64,000 bases of DNA. Source: Arthrobacter sp. PAMC 25486 (lineage in GTDB: Bacteria; Actinomycetota; Actinomycetes; Actinomycetales; Micrococcaceae). Every line of letters begins with the position of its first letter. Position 1 is the first letter of the stretch. The notes under the pieces were generated by a model, which had not been told where the DNA came from, made no database searches, and saw nothing but the letters and a program-made list of their open reading frames with translations. This document shows positions 20,126 through 27,164 of this stretch, piece after piece. The position numbers and the translations under genes were made by a program. The stretch spans positions 1,488,001 through 1,552,000 of the forward strand of contig NZ_CP007595.1 in NCBI RefSeq assembly GCF_000785535.1, read 5' to 3'.

Positions 20126-21492
20126 CAGACTCCCTCCACCCTCAAGACACTTGTAATTGAATTAATGCTGTCAAGGCCGTTGATGGCCTTAACCGTTGCA
20201 GCCAGCGCAGCCTCGCCGGCACGGTGCGTGACAATGCGCAGCTCGGCGGAACCTGGTCCGTCCGTCTCGCCCGGTTCGCGGTACACCGTCTGGCGCATCG
20301 TCTCAATCGAGACGCCGTTCTCCGCAAAGAGCGCTGCAATCTTGGACAGCACCCCGGGTTGGTCTGCCGCATCCATGCCAATGTAGTAGCGCGTTGCCAC
20401 AGCCTCGATGGGCAGCACCGGCAGTACCTCAATGGTGGAATCGGTGCGGCCGGGGCCGCCCAGGACCAGGCGGCGGGCCGCCGAGACAACATCGCCCATG
20501 ACGGCTGATGCGGTGGGTGAACCACCGGCACCACGGCCATAGAACATGAGCTCGCCGGCCGATTCCGCCTCAACAAACACGGCGTTGAACGCACCGCGCA
20601 CGGCACCCAGCGGGTGTTCGCGGGGAATCAGGGTGGGATGCACGCGCACGCTCACGCCTGAGGTGAGGTGTCCGCCGTCGTCCTTGTCTTGAATCTTTTC
20701 GGCAATCGCCAGCAGCTTGATGACGTAGCCGGCCTCCTTGGCGGAGGCGATGTCCGTGGCGGTGACCTTTGTAATGCCCTCGCAGTGGACGTCCTCCAGC
20801 GCAAAGCGCGTGTGGAAGGCGAGCGAGGCGAGGATGGCGCCCTTGGCTGCGGCGTCGTGGCCCTCGATGTCCGCGGTGGGATCGGCCTCGGCATAGCCCA
20901 GGCGGGTGGCCTCGGCCAGCGCGTCGGCGAAATCGGCGCCGGTGGAATCCATGGCGTCAAGGATGAAGTTCGTGGTGCCGTTGACGATGCCCATGACGCG
21001 GGTGATCTTGTCCCCTGCCAGCGAATCCGTGATGGGGCGCAGGATGGGGATGGCACCGGCCACGGCGGCCTCGTAGGAGAGCTGGACGCCGGCGGCATCG
21101 GCCTTCTCATAGAGCGCCGGACCGTCAACTGCCAGCAGCGCCTTGTTGCCGGTGACGACCGTGGCGCCATGCTCGATGGCCTCCAGGATCAGCGTCTTGG
21201 CCGGCTCCAGCCCGCCTATCAGCTCAATCACAATGTCGGCACCGCGCACCAGCGCCGAGGCGTCGGTGGTGAACAGCTCACGGGGCAGCGCCACTTCACG
21301 CGGGGCGTCAACATTGCGCACGGCAATGCCAACAAGCTCCAGCCGGGCACCCGTGCGGGCGGCCAGCGCGTCGGCGTCGTCCAGCAAAATACGGGCAACC
21401 TGCGAGCCCACATTTCCGGCGCCAAGGAGCGCCACTTTCAGGGTCTTGATGGTGGCGGACACATCGGTGTCCACGGTGTTGCGCTCTGTCAA
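20125..21492 (-). CDS. hom: Homoserine dehydrogenase
   Basis: Hom reduces aspartate semialdehyde to homoserine, the branch point to threonine and methionine. The 455-residue monofunctional enzyme has an N-terminal NAD(P)-binding [17 protein letters not shown], the catalytic domain with [14 protein letters not shown], and a C-terminal ACT domain (about 365-455, [18 protein letters not shown]) that usually gives feedback inhibition by threonine. Six nt separate it from lysA. Confidence 0.96.
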   Translation of the reverse strand: MTERNTVDTDVSATIKTLKVALLGAGNVGSQVARILLDDADALAARTGARLELVGIAVRNVDAPREVALPRELFTTDASALVRGADIVIELIGGLEPAKTLILEAIEHGATVVTGNKALLAVDGPALYEKADAAGVQLSYEAAVAGAIPILRPITDSLAGDKITRVMGIVNGTTNFILDAMDSTGADFADALAEATRLGYAEADPTADIEGHDAAAKGAILASLAFHTRFALEDVHCEGITKVTATDIASAKEAGYVIKLLAIAEKIQDKDDGGHLTSGVSVRVHPTLIPREHPLGAVRGAFNAVFVEAESAGELMFYGRGAGGSPTASAVMGDVVSAARRLVLGGPGRTDSTIEVLPVLPIEAVATRYYIGMDAADQPGVLSKIAALFAENGVSIETMRQTVYREPGETDGPGSAELRIVTHRAGEAALAATVKAINGLDSINSITSVLRVEGV

Positions 21493-21498
21493 AGGTCT

Positions 21499-22962
21499 CT
21501 AGGCCCCTAAATCGCGTGCCAGCAAATCGTCTTCTGTTTCGCCCCGCACAATCAAGCGTGCGGCGCCGTTCTTCACGGCGACAACGGGCGGGCGGGGCAC
21601 ATAGTTGTAGTTGCTGGCCAATGCCCAGCAGTACGCGCCCGTTCCGGGAACTGCAAGCAAGTCCCCGGCCGCCACGTCATTGGGCAGATATACATCTCTA
21701 ACAACAATGTCACCACTCTCGCAATGTTTGCCCACCACTCGGGACAATGCGGGAGCCGCGGTGGCGTTGCGGCTGGCCAGAACCGCCGAATAATCCGCCT
21801 CGTAGAGCACGGGACGGGCATTGTCGCTCATGCCGCCGTCCACCGACACATAACGGCGCGGCGCCGTCACATCTTCCTGGCCGTCCACCTCGACCTGCAC
21901 CGTTTTCAGTGTGCCGGTCTCGTACAGCGTGAATGTGGTGCTGCCGACGATGGCACGGCCCGGCTCAATGGAGATCCGCGGGACGGCCATGTCCAGTTCC
22001 TTGCAGGTTTCGCGGACGACGGCGGCCATCGCCTGTGCGACTTCGGCCGCCGGGCGCGGGGTGTCCACCGCGGTGTAGGCAATACCGTAGCCGCCGCCCA
22101 GGTCAAGTTCCGGCAAGGTGATGCCGTACTTGTTCTGGATTTCATGGGTGAATCGCAGCAGCTTGCGGGCGGCGATTTCGAAGCCTTCGGCCTCAAAGAT
22201 CTGCGAGCCGATGTGGGCGTGGAAGCCCAGGAAGTTGATGCTTTCCGACTCCACGGCCAGCTTTGAGGCGGCCTCGGCGGCGCTCATGCCGGGGGCCTGC
22301 GGGTCCTCGGCAAGCATCGAGAGCCCGAACTTCTGGTCCTCGTGGGCCGTGGCGATGGACTCGTGGGTGTGGGCGTGCACGCCGGGGGTCAGGCGCAGCA
22401 TGACGTTGGCCTTTTCCCCGCGGGCTGCGGCGATGTCCGCCACGCGGGCCAGCTCGTGCAGGCTGTCCACCACAATGCGGCCCAGCCCCATGTCCAGTGC
22501 ACGGTTAATCTCGGCGGTGGACTTGTTGTTGCCGTGCAGGCCCAGGTTTTCACCCTTCAGGCCGGCACGTTTGGCCACGGCCAATTCGCCGCCGGAGCAG
22601 GTATCCAGGCGCAGCCCCTCCGAATCAACCCAGCGGGCCACCTCCACGGACAGGAACGCCTTGCCGGCGTAGTAGACGTCCACGCCACCGCAAATGTCCG
22701 CAAACGCCGCATCGAAGGCGTCCTTGAAGGTGCGGGCACGGGCGCGGAAGTCGTCCTCGCTCATGACAAACAGCGGCGTGCCGAACTGTGCCTTTAATTC
22801 GCTAACCGGGATGCCGCTGATGGTGAGCTCGCCGCTGTGGCCGCGTTCGACGTCGTGCGCCCACATGGCGGGCACCAGCTCATTGAGGTTTCCGGCGGCG
22901 GGCAGCCATTCGGGAGCCAGCTGTGCGCCGGCAATCGTGTTGGCCATGGTTTCTTCGGTCAT
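21499..22962 (-). CDS. lysA: Diaminopimelate decarboxylase
   Basis: LysA makes lysine from meso-diaminopimelate. The PLP lysine lies in DVYYAGKAFLSVEV, with the HIGSQ motif, DLGGGYGIAY and the C-terminal substrate loop containing CESGD. The ATG at 22962 (MTEETMANT, 487 residues) lies 2 nt after the argS stop and is preferred; an upstream start at 23043 would overlap argS by 80 bp. The argS-lysA pair followed by hom is conserved in corynebacteria and relatives. Confidence 0.95.
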   Translation of the reverse strand: MTEETMANTIAGAQLAPEWLPAAGNLNELVPAMWAHDVERGHSGELTISGIPVSELKAQFGTPLFVMSEDDFRARARTFKDAFDAAFADICGGVDVYYAGKAFLSVEVARWVDSEGLRLDTCSGGELAVAKRAGLKGENLGLHGNNKSTAEINRALDMGLGRIVVDSLHELARVADIAAARGEKANVMLRLTPGVHAHTHESIATAHEDQKFGLSMLAEDPQAPGMSAAEAASKLAVESESINFLGFHAHIGSQIFEAEGFEIAARKLLRFTHEIQNKYGITLPELDLGGGYGIAYTAVDTPRPAAEVAQAMAAVVRETCKELDMAVPRISIEPGRAIVGSTTFTLYETGTLKTVQVEVDGQEDVTAPRRYVSVDGGMSDNARPVLYEADYSAVLASRNATAAPALSRVVGKHCESGDIVVRDVYLPNDVAAGDLLAVPGTGAYCWALASNYNYVPRPPVVAVKNGAARLIVRGETEDDLLARDLGA

Positions 22963-22964
22963 GG

Positions 22965-24617
22965 TTACATCCGCTCCGGGGCGGAGACGCCCAGCAGCGA
23001 CAGGCCGTTGGCGAGGACCTGGCCCACGGCGTCGTTGAGCCACAAGCGGGTGCGGTTCGTGTCCGTGACGGGCTCCTCGCCCATGGGGGTGACGCGGCAG
23101 GCGTCGTACCAGCGGTGGTAGGCGCCGGCGATGACTTCCAGGTGGCGGGCCACGCGGTGCGGTTCACGGAATCCGGCAGCGTGGGAGAGCACACCGGGGT
23201 ACTGGCCGAGGACTGCGAGGAGCTCGGATTCGGTGGCGTGGCGCAGCAGTGCAGCATCAAAGACCGTGCGCTCCACGTTGGCGGCGGCGGCGTTGCGGCC
23301 CACTGCGCAGGTGCGGGCGTGGGCGTACTGCACGTAGAACACGGGATTCTCGTTGGACTTCTTCGTCAAAACGTCCAAATCGATGTCGATGTTGGAGTCG
23401 GAAGAGAAACGGGCCAGCTGGTAGCGGGCGGCGTCGGTGCCGACAATCTCCACGAGGTCTTCCATGGTGACCACCGTGCCGGCGCGCTTGGACATGCGCA
23501 CGGGCGTCCCGTCCTGAACCAGGTTCACCATTTGGCCGATGAGGACCTCGACGCGGTTGGCGTCGTCGCCCATGGCTGCCGCGGCGGCCTTCAGGCGGGC
23601 CACATAGCCGTGGTGGTCGGCGCCGAGCATGTAGATGCACAGGTCAAAGCCGCGGTCACGCTTGTTCTTGAAGTAGGCGATGTCCCCGGCGATGTAGGCG
23701 GCGTTGCCGTCACTCTTGATGACAACGCGGTCCTTGTCGTCGCCGTAGTCGGTGGAGTTCAGCCACCAGGCACCGTCCTTGAGGTACATGTTCCCGGAGC
23801 CCTTGAGCTGTTCGAGCAGCTTCTCCACGGCGCCGTCCTCAAAGAGGGAGTTCTCGTGGAAGTAGACGTCAAAGTCGACGCCGAACTCGTGCAGTGACTT
23901 CCGGATCGCCGCGAACATGAGCTCGACGCCCTGGGCGCGGAACTCTTCCTGCGGGTCTTCTTTGCTGAGGATGTCCGGGTTGTTCGCCATGACTTCCTTG
24001 GCGATGTCCTCGATGTACGCTCCGCCGTAGCCGTCTTCCGGTGCAGGCTCGCCCTTGGCGCTGGCCAGGAGGGAGCGGGCAAACTTGTCGATCTGGTTGC
24101 CGTGGTCGTTGAAGTAATATTCGCGGGTCACGTCCGCGCCCTGGGACAAGAAGATGCGGGCCAGGGAATCACCCACGGCTGCCCAGCGGGTGCCGCCGAG
24201 GTGGATGGGGCCCGTGGGGTTGGCAGAGACGAACTCCAGGTTGATCTTGGTGCCGGCCATCTGGGTGTTGCTGCCGTAGGCTTCGCCTGCTTCGACGATG
24301 GCCTTCGCCAGCTCGCCTGCGGCTGCCGCGTCAACAGTGATGTTCAAGAAGCCGGGGCCGGCAATGTCCACCTTGGAAACACCGGGAATATCGCCGAGGC
24401 GGCTCTGCAGGATCTCGGCGATCTTGCGCGGCGGCACGCCGGCCGGCTTGGCCAGCTGCAGTGCGATGTTGGTGGCCCAGTCGCCGTGGTCGCGGCTCTT
24501 GGGCCGGTCCACCTTGACTTCCGTGGGCAGCGCCTCGGCGGGAACGGTGATATCACCGGCGTCGACGGCTTCTTTTAGGCAGGAGGTAATGGCGGCAGAA
24601 AGTTCTTCAGGAGTCAC
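22965..24617 (-). CDS. argS: Arginyl-tRNA synthetase
   Basis: ArgS charges tRNA-Arg. The 550-residue class I enzyme has the HIGH-type motif in [19 protein letters not shown], the KMSKS-type motif RMSKRAGTV, and a C-terminal DALR anticodon-binding domain ending GVSAPERM. It starts with GTG at 24617 and a TACACT element lies at 24630-24625, so the mRNA may be leaderless. It heads the lysine/threonine operon. Confidence 0.96.
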   Translation of the reverse strand: MTPEELSAAITSCLKEAVDAGDITVPAEALPTEVKVDRPKSRDHGDWATNIALQLAKPAGVPPRKIAEILQSRLGDIPGVSKVDIAGPGFLNITVDAAAAGELAKAIVEAGEAYGSNTQMAGTKINLEFVSANPTGPIHLGGTRWAAVGDSLARIFLSQGADVTREYYFNDHGNQIDKFARSLLASAKGEPAPEDGYGGAYIEDIAKEVMANNPDILSKEDPQEEFRAQGVELMFAAIRKSLHEFGVDFDVYFHENSLFEDGAVEKLLEQLKGSGNMYLKDGAWWLNSTDYGDDKDRVVIKSDGNAAYIAGDIAYFKNKRDRGFDLCIYMLGADHHGYVARLKAAAAAMGDDANRVEVLIGQMVNLVQDGTPVRMSKRAGTVVTMEDLVEIVGTDAARYQLARFSSDSNIDIDLDVLTKKSNENPVFYVQYAHARTCAVGRNAAAANVERTVFDAALLRHATESELLAVLGQYPGVLSHAAGFREPHRVARHLEVIAGAYHRWYDACRVTPMGEEPVTDTNRTRLWLNDAVGQVLANGLSLLGVSAPERM

Positions 24618-24624
24618 GCTTCTA

Positions 24625-24630
24625 AGTGTA
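24625..24630 (-). promoter_or_regulatory. Candidate -10 element of a leaderless argS transcript
   Basis: TACACT on the minus strand ends 7 nt before the first base of the argS GTG, the spacing expected if transcription starts at the start codon. No ribosome site is seen between. A -35 is not clear. Leaderless mRNAs are common in actinobacteria. Confidence 0.35.
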
Positions 24631-24697
24631 CGGTTCCGGCCGCACCCTCCCCCAATCCGCGCATGAATCTGGACTCGTCCCAGTACCCCTCCCGGAT

Positions 24698-24764
24698 CGA
24701 GTACGCAGATAATGGACCGATAACGCTGAGGAATGCGCTATCCGGTCCAATAAGTGCGTACTCG
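24698..24764. repeat. Imperfect 30-bp hairpin with first copy of a 39-bp repeat
   Basis: Outer arms CGAGTACGCA (from 24698) and TGCGTACTCG (to 24764) pair perfectly, and the inner arms pair through TGGACCG and CGGTCCA and on to a short loop, with a few mismatches and bulges. The core 24714-24752 is repeated in diverged form at 24786-24824. Confidence 0.8.
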
Positions 24765-24785
24765 AATTTCTATGTAGCAGCTGAT

Positions 24786-24824
24786 GGACGGATTACGCCG
24801 GGAAAAGCCCTATCAAGTCCAATA
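24786..24824. repeat. Second, diverged copy of the 39-bp repeat
   Basis: It matches 24714-24752 at 30 of 39 positions without gaps, including GGAC at the left and GTCCAATA at the right, and starts 72 bp further on. It lacks the outer CGAGTACGCA arms. Confidence 0.75.
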
Positions 24825-24850
24825 TCAGCCACACAGCTGCTTAGTGAGGA

Positions 24851-24955
24851 CGGGGAGGGCGTCATCGCACATCTCGGCGGGGCGGGGAGGGCGTCATCGC
24901 ACATCTCGGCGGGGCGCGCGTGGCGGGGAGGGCGTCATCGCACATCTCGGCGGGA
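24851..24955. repeat. 32-bp repeat, three copies
   Basis: Copies lie at 24851-24882, 24883-24914 and 24924-24955. The first two are directly abutting and identical; the third follows a 9-nt spacer and differs only in its last base. Each contains GGCGTCATCGCACATCTC. The array ends 8 nt before the MFS gene's stop codon. Confidence 0.95.
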
Positions 24956-24963
24956 CGGACCGG

Positions 24964-26253
24964 TCAGGTGGCCGGGACCGGGGCTGGTGCGAAGTCGTCT
25001 TCGAGCATTTTGGGCCGGCAGATGATCCATGCCCCGACGCCCAGCAGCACCAACGTGGCGAACAGGAATACAAACGGCACCGTCCACGATCCCGTCCACT
25101 GTCGCAGCAGGCCAAAGAACAGCGGGCCGGTGCAGGCGAACGTGTAGCCCATCCCCTGGCTGAAGCCGGACAGCGCCCCGGCACCCAGCTGGGTCCGGGT
25201 GCGGTGGTTGATCAACAGCAGCGACAGCGGGAAGGTGCCCGGGCCAAGCCCGGCAAACGCAACCCACAACCAGGTGCCGTTGGCCGGGGACAACAGCAGG
25301 CCCAGATAGCCGACAACAAAGCAGCCAAGCATGACCAGCACGGCAGGGAACGGGTTGCGCATCTTGGCGGCGATCAAGGGAATGAGCAGGCTCAGGGGCA
25401 GGCCGAACGCGGCAAACAGGGCCAACATTGACCCGGCATGGGCCCGGTCGAGTCCGGCCTGGGTCAGGATTTCCGGCAACCACGCAAAAAGTGCGTAGGT
25501 GTTCAGCGAGGTGCAGCCAAACATGAAGGTCAGTCCCCAGGCGGTCGGCGACTTCCACAGGTTCATCTTCGGCGGCGCGGCCGTTTCCGCGGGCGCCGCA
25601 TGCACCGTCAGTTGATCCTGGGGTACGACGGCGGCGGGCGGGGCGGCAGCGTCGGTGGCGGCCGCCGCCGTGCGCGGGGAAGAGGTCCGTTGCGAAAAGA
25701 GGGCCACAAGCCACGGAATGAGCGCGATGGTGCTGATTCCAGCCCAGGACGCGAGGGAGAATTGCCAGCTGGTGGCGTCGGCGACGGGCACCGAGAGCTG
25801 CGCGGGAAGGGCGGTGCCGACCGAAATGGCGGTGACGTACAGGGCCGTCATGAGGCCGATTTTGGTGGGAAAATATTTCTTCACCAACGGCGGCAGGAGC
25901 ACGTTTCCTGCGCCGAGACCGCCAAAGGCAATCACCGAAAAGATCAGGAACAGGGGCGTGTTGGGCACCAAGACCCGGGCGACCTGGCCCACAATGCCCA
26001 CAATGATGGCAATGACAATGAGCCGTTCAAGGGAGGCCCAACGGATGACGTAGGGCGTCAAAAAGCCGAACAGTCCGAAGGCCGCGGTGGGAAGCATGCC
26101 GAGTATGCCGATGGTGGCGGGCGTGAGCGGGAGGTCGTGGTTGATGGTTGAGATCAACGGCGGAACCACCGTCACGGCGGCGCGCAGGGTCAACGCTGTC
26201 AGAATGATGGCGGCGGCGAAAAGCCACGCCTTTTGATGCATTTTCATGCCCAT
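24964..26253 (-). CDS. MFS transporter, CynX/NimT type
   Basis: The 429-residue protein has about 12 predicted membrane helices. Its N terminus (KAWLFAAAIILTALTLRAAV, then PPLISTINHDLPLTPATIGI) matches the CynX/NimT group of MFS proteins, known for cyanate and 2-nitroimidazole transport. No neighbouring gene identifies the substrate. A Pro/Ala-rich cytoplasmic loop lies near residues 195-225. The start is ATG at 26253. Confidence 0.8.
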   Translation of the reverse strand: MGMKMHQKAWLFAAAIILTALTLRAAVTVVPPLISTINHDLPLTPATIGILGMLPTAAFGLFGFLTPYVIRWASLERLIVIAIIVGIVGQVARVLVPNTPLFLIFSVIAFGGLGAGNVLLPPLVKKYFPTKIGLMTALYVTAISVGTALPAQLSVPVADATSWQFSLASWAGISTIALIPWLVALFSQRTSSPRTAAAATDAAAPPAAVVPQDQLTVHAAPAETAAPPKMNLWKSPTAWGLTFMFGCTSLNTYALFAWLPEILTQAGLDRAHAGSMLALFAAFGLPLSLLIPLIAAKMRNPFPAVLVMLGCFVVGYLGLLLSPANGTWLWVAFAGLGPGTFPLSLLLINHRTRTQLGAGALSGFSQGMGYTFACTGPLFFGLLRQWTGSWTVPFVFLFATLVLLGVGAWIICRPKMLEDDFAPAPVPAT

Positions 26254-26427
26254 GTGTTCACCATTGCCCCAACATTACCCGGGCGGTGCAGGGCGGCGGG
26301 GCATGAATCGATGGCGAGTTTGATGATTCCTGCCACGCCGGCAGCCCCCGCCGGTCACCGGTTTTACAACTCGCGCCCCGCACCTGCTAAGCTCTTTCTC
26401 GTTCCCTTTGGCAGCCACGGTTGCCAC

Positions 26428-26500
26428 GCCTTCGTAGCTCAGGGGATAGAGCGTCGGTTTCCGGTACCGTAGGTCGGGGGTTCGAATCCCTCCGAGGGCA
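26428..26500 (+). tRNA. tRNA-Arg (anticodon CCG)
   Basis: The cloverleaf folds fully. The acceptor is GCCTTCG/CGAGGGC with A73, the D-stem GCTC/GAGC, the anticodon loop TTCCGGT with anticodon CCG at 26461-26463, and the T-arm GGGGG-TTCGAAT-CCCTC. One T-T mismatch sits at the base of the anticodon stem. It reads the abundant codon CGG. The CCA end is not encoded. A TTTACA-N19-TAAGCT pair at 26363-26393 could be its promoter. Confidence 0.97.
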
Positions 26501-26510
26501 CATTATGACG

Positions 26511-26553
26511 GTGGCCGGTTGTGCGAATTAGTTCGCACAACCGGCCACTTTTT
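26511..26553 (+). terminator. Intrinsic terminator of tRNA-Arg
   Basis: A perfect 17-bp stem (26511-26527 with 26532-26548) with a 4-nt loop is followed by TTTTT. It begins 10 nt after the tRNA, and is the clearest intrinsic terminator in the window. Confidence 0.95.
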
Positions 26554-26582
26554 GTTTAGGGTCCTGGCCGCTAACCCGCTAA

Positions 26583-27119
26583 CCCCTAACCCCCTTGTTG
26601 CTGGCGTTCACGATCAGCGGCTGTTCCTCACAGCCCCGGCATCGCGACACAGGGCCCGCTGGCTGCCGAGAAGCAACCGGACACGAACCCAGACGCGCCT
26701 GAGAAGACGAAGGATAAACCAGTCGCCCAGAAGAAGGACCGCGAACCGCTGCCTGAAGTTGAGCTGCCAGCCGACTTTCCTGCCGAAATCCCGCTGCACG
26801 ATGGGCCTCTCAGTAGCGTCTCGGTAGCGTCTCAGTAACGTCTCGGTAGCGTCTCAGTAGCGTCATGACGGTGCCAGGCAAGGACGATGCGGCCACCGCG
26901 TGCTGGAGCCTGCCCATCCGCACGGACGATGCCACAGCTGCCATGCAAGACGTTCGCCAGACCATGGCCGATGCCGGGCTGACCGAAACCACGTGGGCGG
27001 AATCCGGCAGATTGGTCTCCGGCAGGTTTGAGACCAATAGATACCAGGCAGGTGTCCCGTCCGCCGGTGGCCTCGACGGGGACATGTTGCTCTACACCGT
27101 CATGGTCAAGAAGGAATAG
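26583..27119 (+). pseudogene. Broken lipoprotein gene (three reading-frame fragments)
   Basis: Three fragments in successive frames read as one secreted lipoprotein. First, LLLAFTISGCSSQP (from 26595) ends a signal peptide with lipobox ISGC (26613-26624); it lacks a start, being preceded by a TAA and CTAACCC repeats. Second, in the next frame, a Pro/Lys/Glu-rich linker runs from 26641 through LPEVELPADFPAEIPL to TAA at 26836. Third, from 26865, an 84-codon frame reads MTVPGKDDAATACWSLPIR and ends MLLYTVMVKKE. One surplus C in the CCCC at 26634-26637 would explain the first shift, and four surplus 11-bp repeat units the second. Removing 1 and 44 bases restores one frame. The function of the intact protein is unknown. 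Confidence 0.8.
26813..26864 (+). repeat. 11-bp tandem repeat, 4.7 copies, breaking the lipoprotein frame
   Basis: The unit is GTAGCGTCTC(A/G); copies start at 26813, 26824, 26835 (with one change, GTAAC), 26846 and 26857 (8 bases). Because 11 is not a multiple of three, each unit gained or lost shifts the frame. The current array puts TAA in frame in the third copy. Confidence 0.95.
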
Positions 27120-27164
27120 TGCCCGCCCCGCGTCTGTACCGCACAAAAAGGCGGGCATCCGGTA

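Larger units (their letters stand above)
24631..24963. other. Repeat-filled intergenic region upstream of argS
   Basis: No gene is supported. The interval holds a pair of diverged 39-bp hairpin repeats and three copies of a 32-bp repeat, each listed separately, and probably the argS promoter at its left edge. Confidence 0.7.

Noticed and set aside
24851..24955. CRISPR-like array
   Set aside because: Three 32-bp repeats have spacers of 0 and 9 nt, far too short for spacers, and no cas genes are present.
26865..27119. 84-codon frame as an independent intact gene
   Set aside because: Its ATG follows a tandem repeat with no ribosome site, and the protein lacks a signal sequence. It reads as the C-terminal part of the lipoprotein whose N-terminal fragments lie just upstream.
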